Source of the DNA: a virus
Direction: 5' to 3' (one strand)
IMG/VR virus record: IMGVR_UViG_3300024999_000418
Span: 1 to 22,887 of that record
Length of the DNA stretch: 22,887 bases
Notes under the pieces: model-generated
The model's input: only the letters and a program-made list of their open reading frames with translations
Databases searched by the model: none
What the model was told of the DNA's origin: nothing
Shown: positions 1-8,066 of the stretch, piece after piece
Layout: each line of letters opens with the position of its first letter
Numbering within the stretch: the stretch's first letter is position 1
Made by a program: the position numbers and the translations under genes

Positions 1-58
1 TTCTCTTACGCGGTTGCTCGCTTTTAACACTCTCTATTTTATTTGCCTGCTCTGTCAT
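1..58 (-). CDS. 5' end of an unidentified phage gene (partial)
   Basis: Only the first 19 codons are in the window. The start ATG is at 58-56 on the minus strand, reads MTEQANKIES..., and has a GAGG Shine-Dalgarno-like stretch shortly upstream, just after the stop of the scaffold-like gene. The gene continues the same-strand head operon, so a major capsid protein would be a natural expectation. The residues seen are polar and not diagnostic, so no function is assigned from sequence. Confidence 0.55.
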   Translation of the reverse strand, partial: MTEQANKIESVKSEQPRKR

Positions 59-73
59 AACATAATCCTCTTA

Positions 74-1021
74 TTATTCTTGCATACTTGCAATATCTTT
101 AATGTATTGTTCTTCGGTCATAATGCCCCCGCGAACAAATTGATTCATTATACTAACTTGATCAGGAGTCAGATCAGCTTTGCTGAAAGAATTCGTAGCA
201 CCTTTATTGTTTGATCCTTTATCAACAGGAGAAACAGGTCCAATGGGCTTCTTTACAACAGTAGTGCTTGTATCAGATTTAGTTGGCGAGAACTTTTCTG
301 GAAAAACTTCCTGAACTTTCTGCCGTACTAATGCATAAATCCGCGGAAGAGGGGCTCCAACATAATTCTGCGCTACACTATCTGCGAACTGTGCCATCTC
401 ATTATCTTCCAAGTACCATTGGTTATCCTGAATCCATTCATCATATACAGGATTTTCAACAGCACCAGACTTGCTACTATCATTCATTTTTGGTGCAGCA
501 AGATCATTTTTCTTTGCCTCGATCTGGGCATCCAACTCTTCGACCTTATCAACATCAGCAAGTTCAATTGCAGACTTGCGTTCCTTCTTAAGGGTTTCTA
601 TTTCAGCCGTTAGTTTTTTAACTTCAGTCTGATAGACTTTCTCATTGTGTTCCTTCAATGCATTTACAGATGACTGAACAGCACTAAGATTTTCCTTTAA
701 GTCCTTATTGTGCTTACTCATTGCCTTCTGAATGTCTTTTGACCTCAGAATGTATGTGACTGCATCAACTGCATCTTCACCTACATGATCAGCACGCCAG
801 CCAAGTTGTGAAGCAAGTTCTTCTACAGAAGGAGCAATCTTGGTTTGATCAGAATCAGCATTACCATTAGGGGTTTTAATTTGATTGGAAGATTGATCAT
901 CACCAGAATTGATAGCCACAACAGCAGACTTAATAACTTTGTCAATAACTGCTGTTGCTTCTGTAGAAGAACCATTCGTTTCTGCACTTGCAATAATGTC
1001 TTGCACAAATTCTTCTGCCAT
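74..1021 (-). CDS. Putative capsid scaffolding protein
   Basis: This is an acidic, polar protein of 315 aa with the look of a phage head scaffold. An Asp/Ser-rich N-terminus is followed by a long charged helical/coiled-coil stretch (about residues 100-175, with repeated K/E/L and a VEELDAQIEAKK segment). A conserved-looking patch follows (DEWIQDNQWYLEDNEMAQF, about 193-211), then a low-complexity Ser/Thr/Pro/Lys linker and a short helical C-terminus. It lies downstream of portal and the GroES-like gene and just before the next head gene, the usual place for a scaffold that guides procapsid assembly and then leaves. The start has AGGTG upstream. The assignment rests on position and composition; no catalytic motif is expected. 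It could instead be another head-maturation protein. Confidence 0.6.
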   Translation of the reverse strand: MAEEFVQDIIASAETNGSSTEATAVIDKVIKSAVVAINSGDDQSSNQIKTPNGNADSDQTKIAPSVEELASQLGWRADHVGEDAVDAVTYILRSKDIQKAMSKHNKDLKENLSAVQSSVNALKEHNEKVYQTEVKKLTAEIETLKKERKSAIELADVDKVEELDAQIEAKKNDLAAPKMNDSSKSGAVENPVYDEWIQDNQWYLEDNEMAQFADSVAQNYVGAPLPRIYALVRQKVQEVFPEKFSPTKSDTSTTVVKKPIGPVSPVDKGSNNKGATNSFSKADLTPDQVSIMNQFVRGGIMTEEQYIKDIASMQE

Positions 1022-1033
1022 AATAACACCTAT

Positions 1034-1369
1034 TTAAAAGAGTAATCGAGCCAAAACATCATTGTCATTAATCAATACATAAGATTCGTCATCCTTCCCG
1101 CTCATAGATACACCAGCATAACGGGAGTAACTAATCTTATCGCCGACCTCTGCCCAGGCAACTCCGTCATCAAGGTCTTTCCAGGCAGTTGGGCCGATCG
1201 CAATCAAAGTTCCGACTGTGGCTGCTTGCTGTTCCTTTTCCAGAGTTGTTTGTGGCAGATAGATTCCGCCCTTAGTCTTTTCTTCAACCTTCTCAGGAAG
1301 TACCAACAAGTGCCCGCCAGTCGGTAAGATACCGGATTGATTAATATCATTAATGTGTTCGTCACTCAT
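1034..1369 (-). CDS. GroES-like co-chaperonin (Cpn10 fold)
   Basis: This 111-aa protein matches the GroES/Cpn10 pattern. An N-terminal GGHLLVLPEKVEEKTKGGIY stretch resembles the family's 'RVLV...EEKTAGGIVLP' strand and mobile loop. A GTLIAIGPTAW strand, a VGDKISYSRYAG segment and a C-terminal 'SYVLINDNDVLARL' strand follow. Cpn10 proteins cap a chaperonin ring during folding; phage versions (as known for T4 gp31) help fold the capsid protein using the host GroEL. The gene sits 12 bp before the scaffold-like gene in the head operon, which fits a capsid-folding role. Length is close to the usual 95-110 aa. The extra 15 or so N-terminal residues are polar. The use of host GroEL is inferred. Confidence 0.85.
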   Translation of the reverse strand: MSDEHINDINQSGILPTGGHLLVLPEKVEEKTKGGIYLPQTTLEKEQQAATVGTLIAIGPTAWKDLDDGVAWAEVGDKISYSRYAGVSMSGKDDESYVLINDNDVLARLLF

Positions 1370-1399
1370 AATTATTACCCTTTTAAATAATTGTTATTC

Positions 1400-1654
1400 T
1401 CAATAACCACTTATTTCGTCAACTTCATTCTCTACAGAATCACCTTCAAAAGAAATATTCAATATTTGATCAAGCCCTTCAATATTTCCAACTACTCTGT
1501 TTGTCATGCCGTGAGTATCATAAGCATTTTGACCAATAGTATTTCCATTAATTAACTTACTTTCCATAACCTTACGAACTTTTCTAAGTTCTGTAAGAAT
1601 CTCTCTTGTGACTGCATTAGTTTTCCACTCTTGGAATTGTTCACTGGTTAGCAT
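1400..1654 (-). CDS. Small head-operon protein of unknown function
   Basis: 84 aa, not recognised as a named family. The N-terminal half (MLTSEQFQEWKTNAVTREIL, then a Lys/Arg-rich helix) is predicted helical. The second half is polar and ends acidic (VENEVDEISGY). AAGGA lies upstream of the ATG. Small helical proteins of this kind are common between portal and scaffold genes in podophage-like head clusters, but no role can be read from this sequence. It is separated from the GroES-like gene by 30 bp and transcribed with it. Confidence 0.75.
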   Translation of the reverse strand: MLTSEQFQEWKTNAVTREILTELRKVRKVMESKLINGNTIGQNAYDTHGMTNRVVGNIEGLDQILNISFEGDSVENEVDEISGY

Positions 1655-1664
1655 CTTGATATCC

Positions 1665-1832
1665 TTAATCTTGATTAACTTTCTCCAATTCTTTCTTTCG
1701 CTTATTTGCAGCAGTTGTTACATTCCCAGCATAAAAAACATTCTTGTCTGAAGCATCATCCTTGTTTTTACCAAGGCCAAGTGCACGTAAAAAAGAAAAC
1801 GTGCTCTTCTTTTTCTTTCCTAATTCATCCAT
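1665..1832 (-). CDS. Small basic protein, translationally coupled
   Basis: A 55-aa reading frame starting MDELGKKKKSTFSFLRALGL and ending KRKKELEKVNQD. It is strongly basic at both ends. Its ATG lies inside the end of the upstream Cys-rich gene (8-nt overlap, ATGGATGA), and GGAG about 9 nt upstream gives a good ribosome site, pointing to coupled translation. It fills a gap in an otherwise gapless minus-strand operon, ending 10 bp before the next start. No family is recognised. A nucleic-acid or head-assembly role is possible from charge alone. Confidence 0.7.
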   Translation of the reverse strand: MDELGKKKKSTFSFLRALGLGKNKDDASDKNVFYAGNVTTAANKRKKELEKVNQD

Positions 1833-2040
1833 CAGCTTTCTCCATCAGTTTATTACTACAAGTCAGTGTTATTGTGCCTGCACCCAAATGACCTATTCCG
1901 AAAGGCATTGCATGAATAGCACAAACAGTACCATAAAGAACATGCCGATCTGTACAAGTATCTTTTTTGATACAATCTCCCTGACCTTCAGGTGTTGCTG
2001 ACGGATAATTACAACATGGTGTTACGAGTGAATATGACAT
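1825..2040 (-). CDS. Small cysteine-rich protein
   Basis: 71 aa with six cysteines, at about positions 9, 10, 23, 29, 40 and 61, and a Gly-rich C-terminal strand region (FGIGHLGAGTITLTC). There is no signal peptide. The start is 1 nt past the portal stop, with AGGAG in the end of the portal gene, so translation is likely coupled. The cysteines are not spaced as CxxC pairs, so a classic zinc ribbon is not obvious. Function is unknown. It belongs to the head operon by position. Confidence 0.7.
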   Translation of the reverse strand: MSYSLVTPCCNYPSATPEGQGDCIKKDTCTDRHVLYGTVCAIHAMPFGIGHLGAGTITLTCSNKLMEKADG

Positions 2041-2041
2041 A

Positions 2042-4267
2042 TTATTCTCCTTTGTCTAATCCATACTCTTTTTTCATAGTATTTTCCTTTAATCCACCAG
2101 GTGCCTTACCTAAACTTTGCTGAGATCTTCCAAGCTCAAGTTGTCCAGAAATTTGCTTATCTTTAAGAGCTAAATCTATAGCATCATTGTCCATGTCTGC
2201 AATTGTCTTTTCTTGCTCAAGTTGTTTACCTGGAATCTCTGTCATAATCTGCTGAGTTTCTGCATTCAACTTAGCGACCTTCGCACTCAGCTCTGCAATC
2301 TCAGCCTGGAGTTTTTGCATCGCTAGTTGTTCAGCAGGATCAGATTGGTCTTCAGCAGGAAAGAATCGCTCAACATCTTCAATATCCAACGCAAGTAAGT
2401 ATTGTCGCAAGATTTCCTGATCATTTAATCCTTGCCCTCGCAGCTCTAGCATAGCTTTTGCCTTGAGCAATCTCTGCATCATTGTGGTGCTGTTCGGATC
2501 ACTAACAGGCACGACATCGAAGTCTGCACTAGAGAAGTCAGCTTGAACAATTGCCTGCTGATCATCCAGGACAACACTATATGTCATTTGGTCTAGATAA
2601 AGAGCATTAAGCCGTCTTAACTTTATGAACTCTTTATATTGGCTACGATAAAGTCTCTTATGAATTGCACTATAGACTTGCAGCCCTTGTTCAATTAATG
2701 CAAGTACAGACTCAGCCGGAACATTCGCGCCTGGTGAATTACCAGCCAGAATCTCTGTCATGCCGGCAAGTTCTTTACCACTCTCGATTAAAAGTCCGAG
2801 CAATTGGAAAAGAACATTACTTGGCTCACGCACTGGCATGGGGAAGATGTTCTTACGAAGATCGTCACCAGTTGCATCGACAGGCTTCCATTCTCCAGAC
2901 TTGACCTGAATTGATTTGCCTCTGCCGAGCTTAAGACCTCTTCCCAGGAATCCGCTTTGACGATTTGATAATGTTCCGGCATCGAGAAGCTGATTAATAA
3001 CTGTATTTATGGCTGAGTTGCTGCTCATCAACAGTGAGCCAAACCCCATGCCATAAAAGCCTCCATCAATCGCAGGCATGAAAATAAAGCGAGTAAAATA
3101 CTGTTCAGGGATGATCTTAACAATCGGTCCGTCTGGATCAGTTACTCCGCTCTCATCAGACTTGCGAATAATTCCATCCGTGGCAAACCGAGGAGAGATT
3201 CTTACTAACTTCTGTGATTGCTCGTGAACAGTTACTACATATGGCTCTTGATAGCCATCACCATCTAGGTCATACCAACGATGTTGTTCAAGGAACAAAT
3301 GTGGAGTATCTTCATCTACATCTGCGGTCTTATCGCTGGTAGCCTGTCCAAGAGTGGCTACATCAAACTTTATAAAGATCCCAGAGTTGATGCGTTCAAC
3401 AATTTCATTGTGGTACAAATAGATTCGATGTGTAACTCGTGGAGCCCGTTCCAGTGCTTCGGCAAAGTAATTTACAACCAGATCATCAGCGAAGACTATC
3501 TGAGATACAGACTTCCGTTCAATCGAATCAAAGTAACTCTTTTTGAATACACAACCGATTGCAGGCAAAGTAAAAAGTAACTGATCAACTCCTTCTTCCC
3601 AATCTTCCATTAGTGAAAGAAGTTGAAAAGACATAAACTGAGAAATTCGTTGAGCTTTATCAAACTTAACATTGTCAGGATCAGATCCAACTACCTTACC
3701 TTTGACAACCTCATTTCCTTTGATAAGCTCTGGATATGCTCTGGCAGCAAACTGGATACAAGCATTAATTATTAATGGGTACTTAACATTCGCAACAACT
3801 TCGCCTGCATAGACTTTCTTCTTTACGAGCAGCTTAGCCAGATCGATGATTTGCACATTGAGTGCTTCCCATTCTGTGCGGCTAGCAAGATCGAGCTTAT
3901 AACCCTCAAGTACTTTGGTTGTAATATCTGCTAAGGTTTCCTTATTTTGTTTATCTGCCAAGTTGGTGATAAGTACAACTGCTTCAGCACGAAGAGCTTC
4001 CTTTTCTACAAGTGCAGTAGTCAGTGGGTCTGTCTGAACGGGAGCTATAATATCTTCGATGGGTTCTTCAGTTGCCCAAAATGGAACTTGGCCCATGAGA
4101 CTTGCTTGTTCAGTGTCTGGAAGATTAGTACCGGTATTTAAAGTGGAGTTGGTTCGTGTAGGCAGCTTCGCTGCTTGACCAGCTATAATTGCATTCGCCA
4201 TAGGCGTAGATGGATTGCCTGGATCAACAAGTTCCTCTACAGGAAATTCAAAACCATTATTAGCCAT
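2042..4267 (-). CDS. Portal protein (P22-like, ~740 aa)
   Basis: At 741 aa its size fits large podophage-type portals (P22 gp1 is 725 aa). Portal-type features in order are: a Val/Lys-rich N-terminal third; the RISQFMSFQLLSLMEDWEEG helix (about residues 208-227); a clip/wing segment with the acidic-aromatic run YDLDGDGYQEPYVVTV, typical of this portal group; a glycine-rich GGFYGMGFGSLLMSSNSAIN stretch; and a long stem/crown helix around LAGMTEILAGNSPGANVPAE. The last 110 residues are a charged coiled coil rich in Q, E and K (LAMQKLQAEIAELSAKVAKL), as expected for a barrel extension. The portal forms a dodecameric DNA channel at one capsid vertex and docks the terminase. TerL lies upstream with a 139-bp gap. 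The subfamily call is from memory of motifs. Confidence 0.88.
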   Translation of the reverse strand: MANNGFEFPVEELVDPGNPSTPMANAIIAGQAAKLPTRTNSTLNTGTNLPDTEQASLMGQVPFWATEEPIEDIIAPVQTDPLTTALVEKEALRAEAVVLITNLADKQNKETLADITTKVLEGYKLDLASRTEWEALNVQIIDLAKLLVKKKVYAGEVVANVKYPLIINACIQFAARAYPELIKGNEVVKGKVVGSDPDNVKFDKAQRISQFMSFQLLSLMEDWEEGVDQLLFTLPAIGCVFKKSYFDSIERKSVSQIVFADDLVVNYFAEALERAPRVTHRIYLYHNEIVERINSGIFIKFDVATLGQATSDKTADVDEDTPHLFLEQHRWYDLDGDGYQEPYVVTVHEQSQKLVRISPRFATDGIIRKSDESGVTDPDGPIVKIIPEQYFTRFIFMPAIDGGFYGMGFGSLLMSSNSAINTVINQLLDAGTLSNRQSGFLGRGLKLGRGKSIQVKSGEWKPVDATGDDLRKNIFPMPVREPSNVLFQLLGLLIESGKELAGMTEILAGNSPGANVPAESVLALIEQGLQVYSAIHKRLYRSQYKEFIKLRRLNALYLDQMTYSVVLDDQQAIVQADFSSADFDVVPVSDPNSTTMMQRLLKAKAMLELRGQGLNDQEILRQYLLALDIEDVERFFPAEDQSDPAEQLAMQKLQAEIAELSAKVAKLNAETQQIMTEIPGKQLEQEKTIADMDNDAIDLALKDKQISGQLELGRSQQSLGKAPGGLKENTMKKEYGLDKGE

Positions 4268-4372
4268 TATTAATTTCCTGTAAGTTAATCTGCATCCGTA
4301 GGTTTGAGTCTAAAGAGAGCAAGTAAAAAGTATCAAGTAAAAGAATATCAATTAAAAGAGTGTAACGTGTAG

Positions 4373-4385
4373 GCGACTTCGTCGC
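4373..4385. repeat. Covarying micro-hairpin in the TerL-portal gap
   Basis: The 139-bp gap 4268-4406 contains a perfect stem-loop GCGAC-TTC-GTCGC, preceded by GTAGG and followed by TTG. A closely matching copy (GCAGC-TTC-GCTGC, 4162-4174) lies 211 bp away in the portal gene, and another at 11284-11296 (GCAAC/GTTGC). In minus-strand RNA the hairpin falls just after the TerL stop and before portal, but no U-tract follows, so it is not a simple terminator. It could pace transcription or protect an mRNA end. Confidence 0.6.
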
Positions 4386-4406
4386 TTGCAATACCTACTT
4401 AAGTTA

Positions 4407-5876
4407 TTAATATCCTGTAACCAGACTTGCTTCTTGGTGATTGTAAAGTTCACTTTCTTCCCACGCCTGAAACTCCCAATATGGCTTTGCAACTGCTCGC
4501 TTCAAGCCAGACATAATCAGATATCTAGTACAGTCCATAAGATGATCACGATCTTTAACTATCTGCCCATTCTCATCCCGTCGGTAAATGCGAAACTCAC
4601 TAAACCAATTAACCAGCGAACCAAATACTTTTAGTCTGTTGGTACTAAGCATTTGCCACACAGCATACAGACCGGCTTCGACTGATTTGTTAGCATTCTC
4701 AAGGTCAAGTCCTAACCCAAAGTATTGTTCAAAAAGTTGCTTTCCGTCATCCTGGGAGCGTCCATGCGCAGCTGAATCAACCACGCCTGGAATCCAATTT
4801 CCACGAGCCTTGATTGCATCCGCATGGATTAGTGGCAACTGTTGGCCCTGATAATATTCGGAATACAAGTAAGTTATGTTGCTGGTCGGATCTGTAGCTG
4901 CCCAAACAGTTGCAGTCTTCTTCCAGCCAACATCCAACGCATAACAGCGGAGCCAATGATCGGGAATAGGGAAGTCAGCGACAGTGATATTACTTTCGAG
5001 GATTGGATAAATTGCACCAGCACCTAACTGCGGTACGCCCTTCGATCTGGCATCTCGTTGGTGAGGAGGTAAGGCTGCCCAGAGTTTATCTTTCTGTTCT
5101 TTGGTAAGGTGTGGAGCATCATCCCATGTAGCTTGTATAAGGAACTTGCTACCTTCTTGATTATCTTCAATCTTTCCGTTTGGCATGAACTGAAGAACAG
5201 TATCAGTTAGGCCTTCTAACGGAGTGAATGTAAGCATGATTAGACCATTCGTCGTCATGGTCCGAGTAATACATTCAGTATAGATGGGCAATGGACATTC
5301 TTCGTCCAGCCATATTAAGTCCTGCTCAGTTCCTTCAAAAGACTTGCGACCTTCAGCGTAAGACTTGATCTTAATTCGAGATATGCCACCAGAGATATGC
5401 TTAACTAAGATCATGTCTATGGCATTGGCAACTCCGCCGGCCTTTGGAGATGTCTTTATGATGTACTTTTCTGGGATAAGTCCAGTACCGTATTCCTCAG
5501 GATTGCCAATGAGCTTATACTGAACGATATCTCTGGCAGTTGTACTGGTCGTTCCACAGGCCCAAATAGAAACTGGTTTGGTGAAACGCTTGCCAGTCCA
5601 CCAACTTGGATAGCGCCCGGTTGCATGTAGGGTTGTTTCGTATGCACCAATCCCCTCGGACTTTCCGATGCGGTTTGCAGCCATGATACAACGTTCAGAA
5701 AAATCTGCGCCGGCTGCAAAGAACTGCATGTGCTTAGGATAGTTATCTCGACTTAGCGGACCGTCATCTGGATAGTATTGGGTAATCTTATTTTGCTTGA
5801 TTCGGATGTTCTTGGCTTGCAATAGTTTGAGGTATTGCTCTTTGCGGTCTCTATCAAGGTGGGAAAGATCCATCAT
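4407..5876 (-). CDS. terL: Terminase large subunit (packaging ATPase/nuclease)
   Basis: 489 aa, the usual length. The ATPase half has a Walker A-type motif AANRIGKS (66-73), Walker B LIWLDEE (187-193, Asp191 and catalytic Glu192) and coupling motif LTFTPLEG (215-222). The nuclease half has candidate RNase H-fold acidic residues in YALDVGW (Asp315), VVDSAAHG (Asp367) and DHLMDCTRY (Asp445/Asp448). The enzyme pumps DNA through the portal and cuts concatemers. The start ATG overlaps the TerS stop by one base (TAATG) with AAAAGG upstream; a second ATG follows directly. Gene order TerS-TerL-portal is canonical. The AANRIGKS form of the A motif, rather than GKT, is common in P22/podophage-like large terminases. 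Confidence 0.93.
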   Translation of the reverse strand: MMDLSHLDRDRKEQYLKLLQAKNIRIKQNKITQYYPDDGPLSRDNYPKHMQFFAAGADFSERCIMAANRIGKSEGIGAYETTLHATGRYPSWWTGKRFTKPVSIWACGTTSTTARDIVQYKLIGNPEEYGTGLIPEKYIIKTSPKAGGVANAIDMILVKHISGGISRIKIKSYAEGRKSFEGTEQDLIWLDEECPLPIYTECITRTMTTNGLIMLTFTPLEGLTDTVLQFMPNGKIEDNQEGSKFLIQATWDDAPHLTKEQKDKLWAALPPHQRDARSKGVPQLGAGAIYPILESNITVADFPIPDHWLRCYALDVGWKKTATVWAATDPTSNITYLYSEYYQGQQLPLIHADAIKARGNWIPGVVDSAAHGRSQDDGKQLFEQYFGLGLDLENANKSVEAGLYAVWQMLSTNRLKVFGSLVNWFSEFRIYRRDENGQIVKDRDHLMDCTRYLIMSGLKRAVAKPYWEFQAWEESELYNHQEASLVTGY

Positions 5877-6562
5877 TATGACCTTTTAATATTGTGAAAG
5901 GGGTCAAATGATAGGTCTTCTAAAATTGAGGTGTCTTCCATCAGAAGAGGTTCTTCAAAAGATTCGTCAGGAATAAATAGGCCTTCTTGTTCTTCAGCAC
6001 AGAACAAATCTTCCAGAGATAAATCATCCTCGTTAGCAGGCGTCGTGACAACAGCATGATCTGAAGCAAGAGGAATGGTCGTAAAGGAGAGGTTTTGTCG
6101 TAAGGACTTTTTAATCTCTGGAAGATTTTTACCACCTGTGCGATTAATAGCTTCTTCTATGGCTGCTATCTCAGCATCAAGTTCTTCATCAGTTTTGGTT
6201 TGCAGAGTCATGTCGATGTTCAATCGATCGGGAGCCTTATAACCATTGCGATCGAGAACATCTTTGGCTGCATTAAACTGGACGGAGGCTGGAACAGATT
6301 TGCGTGAACCAGAATTGAGAAGGTGCTCGAAGGTTGCGAGTGCTTCTTTGTTAAGGCTGACTAACTTTTTACGAACATCTAAAGTTGCTTCGTGTGCTCT
6401 GTCTTGAAGGCCATTTAAGTAGGCTTGCCCAAGAGGTGAGCGAAGAATGGTCGATACGGATGATTGTGCCATGCCAAGACGCTCAGCGATTTCCTGATTC
6501 TTATATCCATTAAAGGCCATCTGGATAATGTTGCGGTGCTGAGATTTTAACTCTTTCAACAT
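5876..6562 (-). CDS. terS: Terminase small subunit
   Basis: 228 aa. Residues about 8-40 form a helix-turn-helix (AFNGYKNQEIAERLGMAQSS) that would recognise the packaging site. A central helical region (about 50-125) carries SVQFNAAKDVLDRNGYK, a signature often seen in small terminases. The C-terminal third is acidic and low-complexity (EEDLSLEDLFCAEEQEG-like), typical of the tail that contacts TerL. It is the first gene of the minus-strand late operon, with its stop overlapping the TerL start. The Shine-Dalgarno before ATG 6562 is weak, so the precise start is less certain, but an N-terminal start fits the HTH position. Confidence 0.87.
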   Translation of the reverse strand: MLKELKSQHRNIIQMAFNGYKNQEIAERLGMAQSSVSTILRSPLGQAYLNGLQDRAHEATLDVRKKLVSLNKEALATFEHLLNSGSRKSVPASVQFNAAKDVLDRNGYKAPDRLNIDMTLQTKTDEELDAEIAAIEEAINRTGGKNLPEIKKSLRQNLSFTTIPLASDHAVVTTPANEDDLSLEDLFCAEEQEGLFIPDESFEEPLLMEDTSILEDLSFDPFHNIKRS

Positions 6563-6600
6563 GGTTGGCAGCTTTACAGGTGAAATAGGTTAAATGGCTG

Positions 6601-6629
6601 TTGTGAACCTTTTGGAATTGTCCTATAAT
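6601..6629 (+). promoter_or_regulatory. Sigma-70-type promoter, TTGTGA-N17-TATAAT
   Basis: TTGTGA at 6601-6606 and a perfect TATAAT at 6624-6629 are separated by 17 bp. It points right, into the 730-bp leader before the first early gene. Confidence 0.55.
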
Positions 6630-6726
6630 AATGTGACATATTATGGTGGAAAGTGCAACATTAAAATGCATAAGGACTTAATTTTCCTGCTTTTTCCATA
6701 ATGCCGGCAATCATATTGAGCCTCCT

Positions 6727-6755
6727 ATAATATATAATGCCTGTCTGTTAGTTAA
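6727..6755 (-). promoter_or_regulatory. Possible minus-strand promoter for the packaging operon
   Basis: On the minus strand TTAACT (6755-6750) and TATTAT (6732-6727) are 17 bp apart, about 165 bp upstream of the TerS start. The surroundings are very AT-rich, so a chance match is possible. Confidence 0.35.
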
Positions 6756-6821
6756 TGCTCATAGTTCTGCTAATAGTGACAAGTTGAATGCTTGTATAAT
6801 TAAAATTGTTCCCTGACTGGC

Positions 6822-6837
6822 TGTTCATAAATGAACA
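6822..6837. promoter_or_regulatory. Dyad TGTTCAT-AA-ATGAACA (operator candidate, copy 1)
   Basis: A perfect 7-2-7 palindrome containing GTTCA-N4-TGAAC. The same 5-4-5 core recurs at 12295-12308 and 22825-22838, each time in a non-coding control position, so it is a candidate binding site for one shared regulator. Confidence 0.55.
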
Positions 6838-6971
6838 TAGCTATTGAGGTGGGCAAGGTTGGTGAATGTCCGGATTGACGGCAATGTGAAGTTGATTATT
6901 TCTGCAACTCTATATAGAAAGCCTAATCCACTACAGAGGGATCGAGGCATCCACACATGGGCAGGTCACAC

Positions 6972-7003
6972 ACAATAATAATTGTTCCCGCGACATACGT
7001 CGC
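6972..7003. promoter_or_regulatory. Two adjacent 5-N4-5 dyads
   Basis: ACAAT-AATA-ATTGT (6972-6985) and GCGAC-ATAC-GTCGC (6990-7003) are perfect dyads with the same spacing geometry as the GTTCA dyad at 6823 but different sequence. They may be operators or small hairpins in a long leader transcript. Confidence 0.45.
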
Positions 7004-7185
7004 AATCATAAACAAGATGTACCAGGCAAGCAGGTGATCAATATAAAATTGTGGGCCTGGCAGACTGGAGAATAATTCAACATGATAGTCCTGACAACCT
7101 TGGCAACAATCAAACAAGTTGCACTAGGCTATATTGACAATGACCAGACAAGTTGTACCAGGCAGAATGGGTAACAGAATAACTC

Positions 7186-7214
7186 TTGACAACCTAAACA
7201 TGGTGGGCTATTGT
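7186..7214 (+). promoter_or_regulatory. Early promoter, TTGACA-N17-TATTGT
   Basis: A consensus -35 (7186-7191) and a -10 matching 4 of 6 (7209-7214) at the ideal 17-bp spacing, about 145 bp upstream of the first early start codon. Confidence 0.65.
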
Positions 7215-7264
7215 AATTAGGAAAGGCAATACAAGTAGAAAATGAATCAAGGTGGAAAATAATT

Positions 7265-7293
7265 CTTGACATACCTTTCCACAGGTGATAAAC
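7265..7293 (+). promoter_or_regulatory. Possible second early promoter, TTGACA-N17-TAAACA
   Basis: A consensus -35 (7265-7270) with a poor -10 (7288-7293), 66 bp before the first early gene. Another TTGACA at 7298 lacks a -10. The weak -10 suggests activator dependence or a non-functional site. Confidence 0.4.
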
Positions 7294-7358
7294 AGTAGTT
7301 GACAGGCTGGAAATGGTTCTAGCCACAAGTAGTCTAACCATCATAAAGGAGTTTTATC

Positions 7359-7766
7359 ATGGCACAGTCAATATTCGTAACACTGGACACTCTCAAGACG
7401 GAAACCTCAGTCCCGGTAGTTGGAAGCATGGTACAGCACACTTTGCCACGGAGTATCTTTCCGACTAGTGAACAGTTTGCAGATGAACAGAAATTGGTAG
7501 CTTGGGCAAAGGAAAGCGGCTGCCTGCATGCCTGTTTGCAGAAAGGTGTCCAGGCCAAACTTATTGATGCAAGAGCAACTTTTAAGGCAACCAAGAAAGG
7601 GGCAGAATGGTCGCCTGAGCTTGGTCAAAGCAATGTCGATGGTATGAAGTGGGAAGCTGCGGAAAGACCTGCATCGGCAAAAAGTGATGAGCAGAAAGCA
7701 ATTGAAGCTATGTCCAAACTGACGCCGGAACAACTTGCGGCAATTATCGCAGGTATGGGTAAATAA
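7359..7766 (+). CDS. First early protein, unknown function, with LTPEQ C-terminal helix
   Basis: 135 aa. The start is set by AAAGGAG eight bases upstream. A strand-rich N-terminus (IFVTLDTLKTETSVPVVG) is followed by a mixed Lys-rich region. A Trp-containing linker (MKWEAAERPASAK) precedes a C-terminal helix pair, EQKAIEAMSKLTPEQLAAII. The linker and C-terminus resemble those of the protein at 17974-18336 (DWKP..., then EEKALEALGNLPPEIRDAVL), suggesting distant paralogues, each sitting directly behind a strong promoter. It is not a recognised enzyme. Its place as first gene after the early promoters suggests an abundant early protein, possibly DNA- or RNA-binding or host-directed. This is inference. 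Confidence 0.8.
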   Translation: MAQSIFVTLDTLKTETSVPVVGSMVQHTLPRSIFPTSEQFADEQKLVAWAKESGCLHACLQKGVQAKLIDARATFKATKKGAEWSPELGQSNVDGMKWEAAERPASAKSDEQKAIEAMSKLTPEQLAAIIAGMGK

Positions 7767-7833
7767 CAATTATCAAACAATCAATATCGGGCATGATCAT
7801 AACGATTGTGCCCGAACAAACCTTGAGGATAAC

Positions 7834-8049
7834 ATGAAAATTTCCAAACTCTCAAAAGACGTAAGCTACGGAATTACGTTTGCTAAGGCGATTAAGTTAA
7901 CTTCTGATCGTGAGGAAATGAAAGTAGTGCGATGTATATTATGTCAGGATTGTCATAATGTTGGCAGAGTCTTGCAATATCTTGGCCTCATGCCTGAACG
8001 CTATAACAAGGCCATTCAAACTGGCATCTGCATTGAGCTGACTAGATAA
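7834..8049 (+). CDS. Small protein with a CxxC pair
   Basis: 71 aa if started at the ATG with GAGGA upstream (MKISKLSKDVSYG...). An in-frame upstream ATG at 7735 overlaps the preceding gene and has no ribosome site, so it was not used. RCILCQDCHN contains two CxxC-like pairs (C-x2-C-x2-C-H), a possible metal knuckle. The rest is helical. No family is recognised. It is in the early operon, 67 bp after the first gene. Confidence 0.65.
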   Translation: MKISKLSKDVSYGITFAKAIKLTSDREEMKVVRCILCQDCHNVGRVLQYLGLMPERYNKAIQTGICIELTR

Positions 8050-8066
8050 CCTAAAAGGACAATATC

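Larger units (their letters stand above)
6563..7358. promoter_or_regulatory. Divergent early/late control region (~800 bp, no credible gene)
   Basis: This non-coding block separates the minus-strand packaging operon from the plus-strand early genes. It holds promoter-like sequences on both strands, three short dyads with 5-N4-5 geometry, four TTGACA hexamers (7134, 7186, 7265, 7298) and imperfect copies of ACAAGNTGTACCAGGCA (7012, 7115, 7148). The only open frames are minus-strand ones without ribosome sites. Such an arrangement is typical of a transcriptional switch. The controlling protein is not identified. Confidence 0.75.

Noticed and set aside
6923-7344. Minus-strand open frames 6923-7117 and 7129-7344
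   Set aside because: No ribosome site, frequent Cys/Leu composition typical of non-coding frames, and the region is filled by promoter and dyad elements.
7407-7769. Minus-strand 120-aa frame opposite the first early gene
   Set aside because: Reverse shadow of a supported plus-strand gene with a strong ribosome site.
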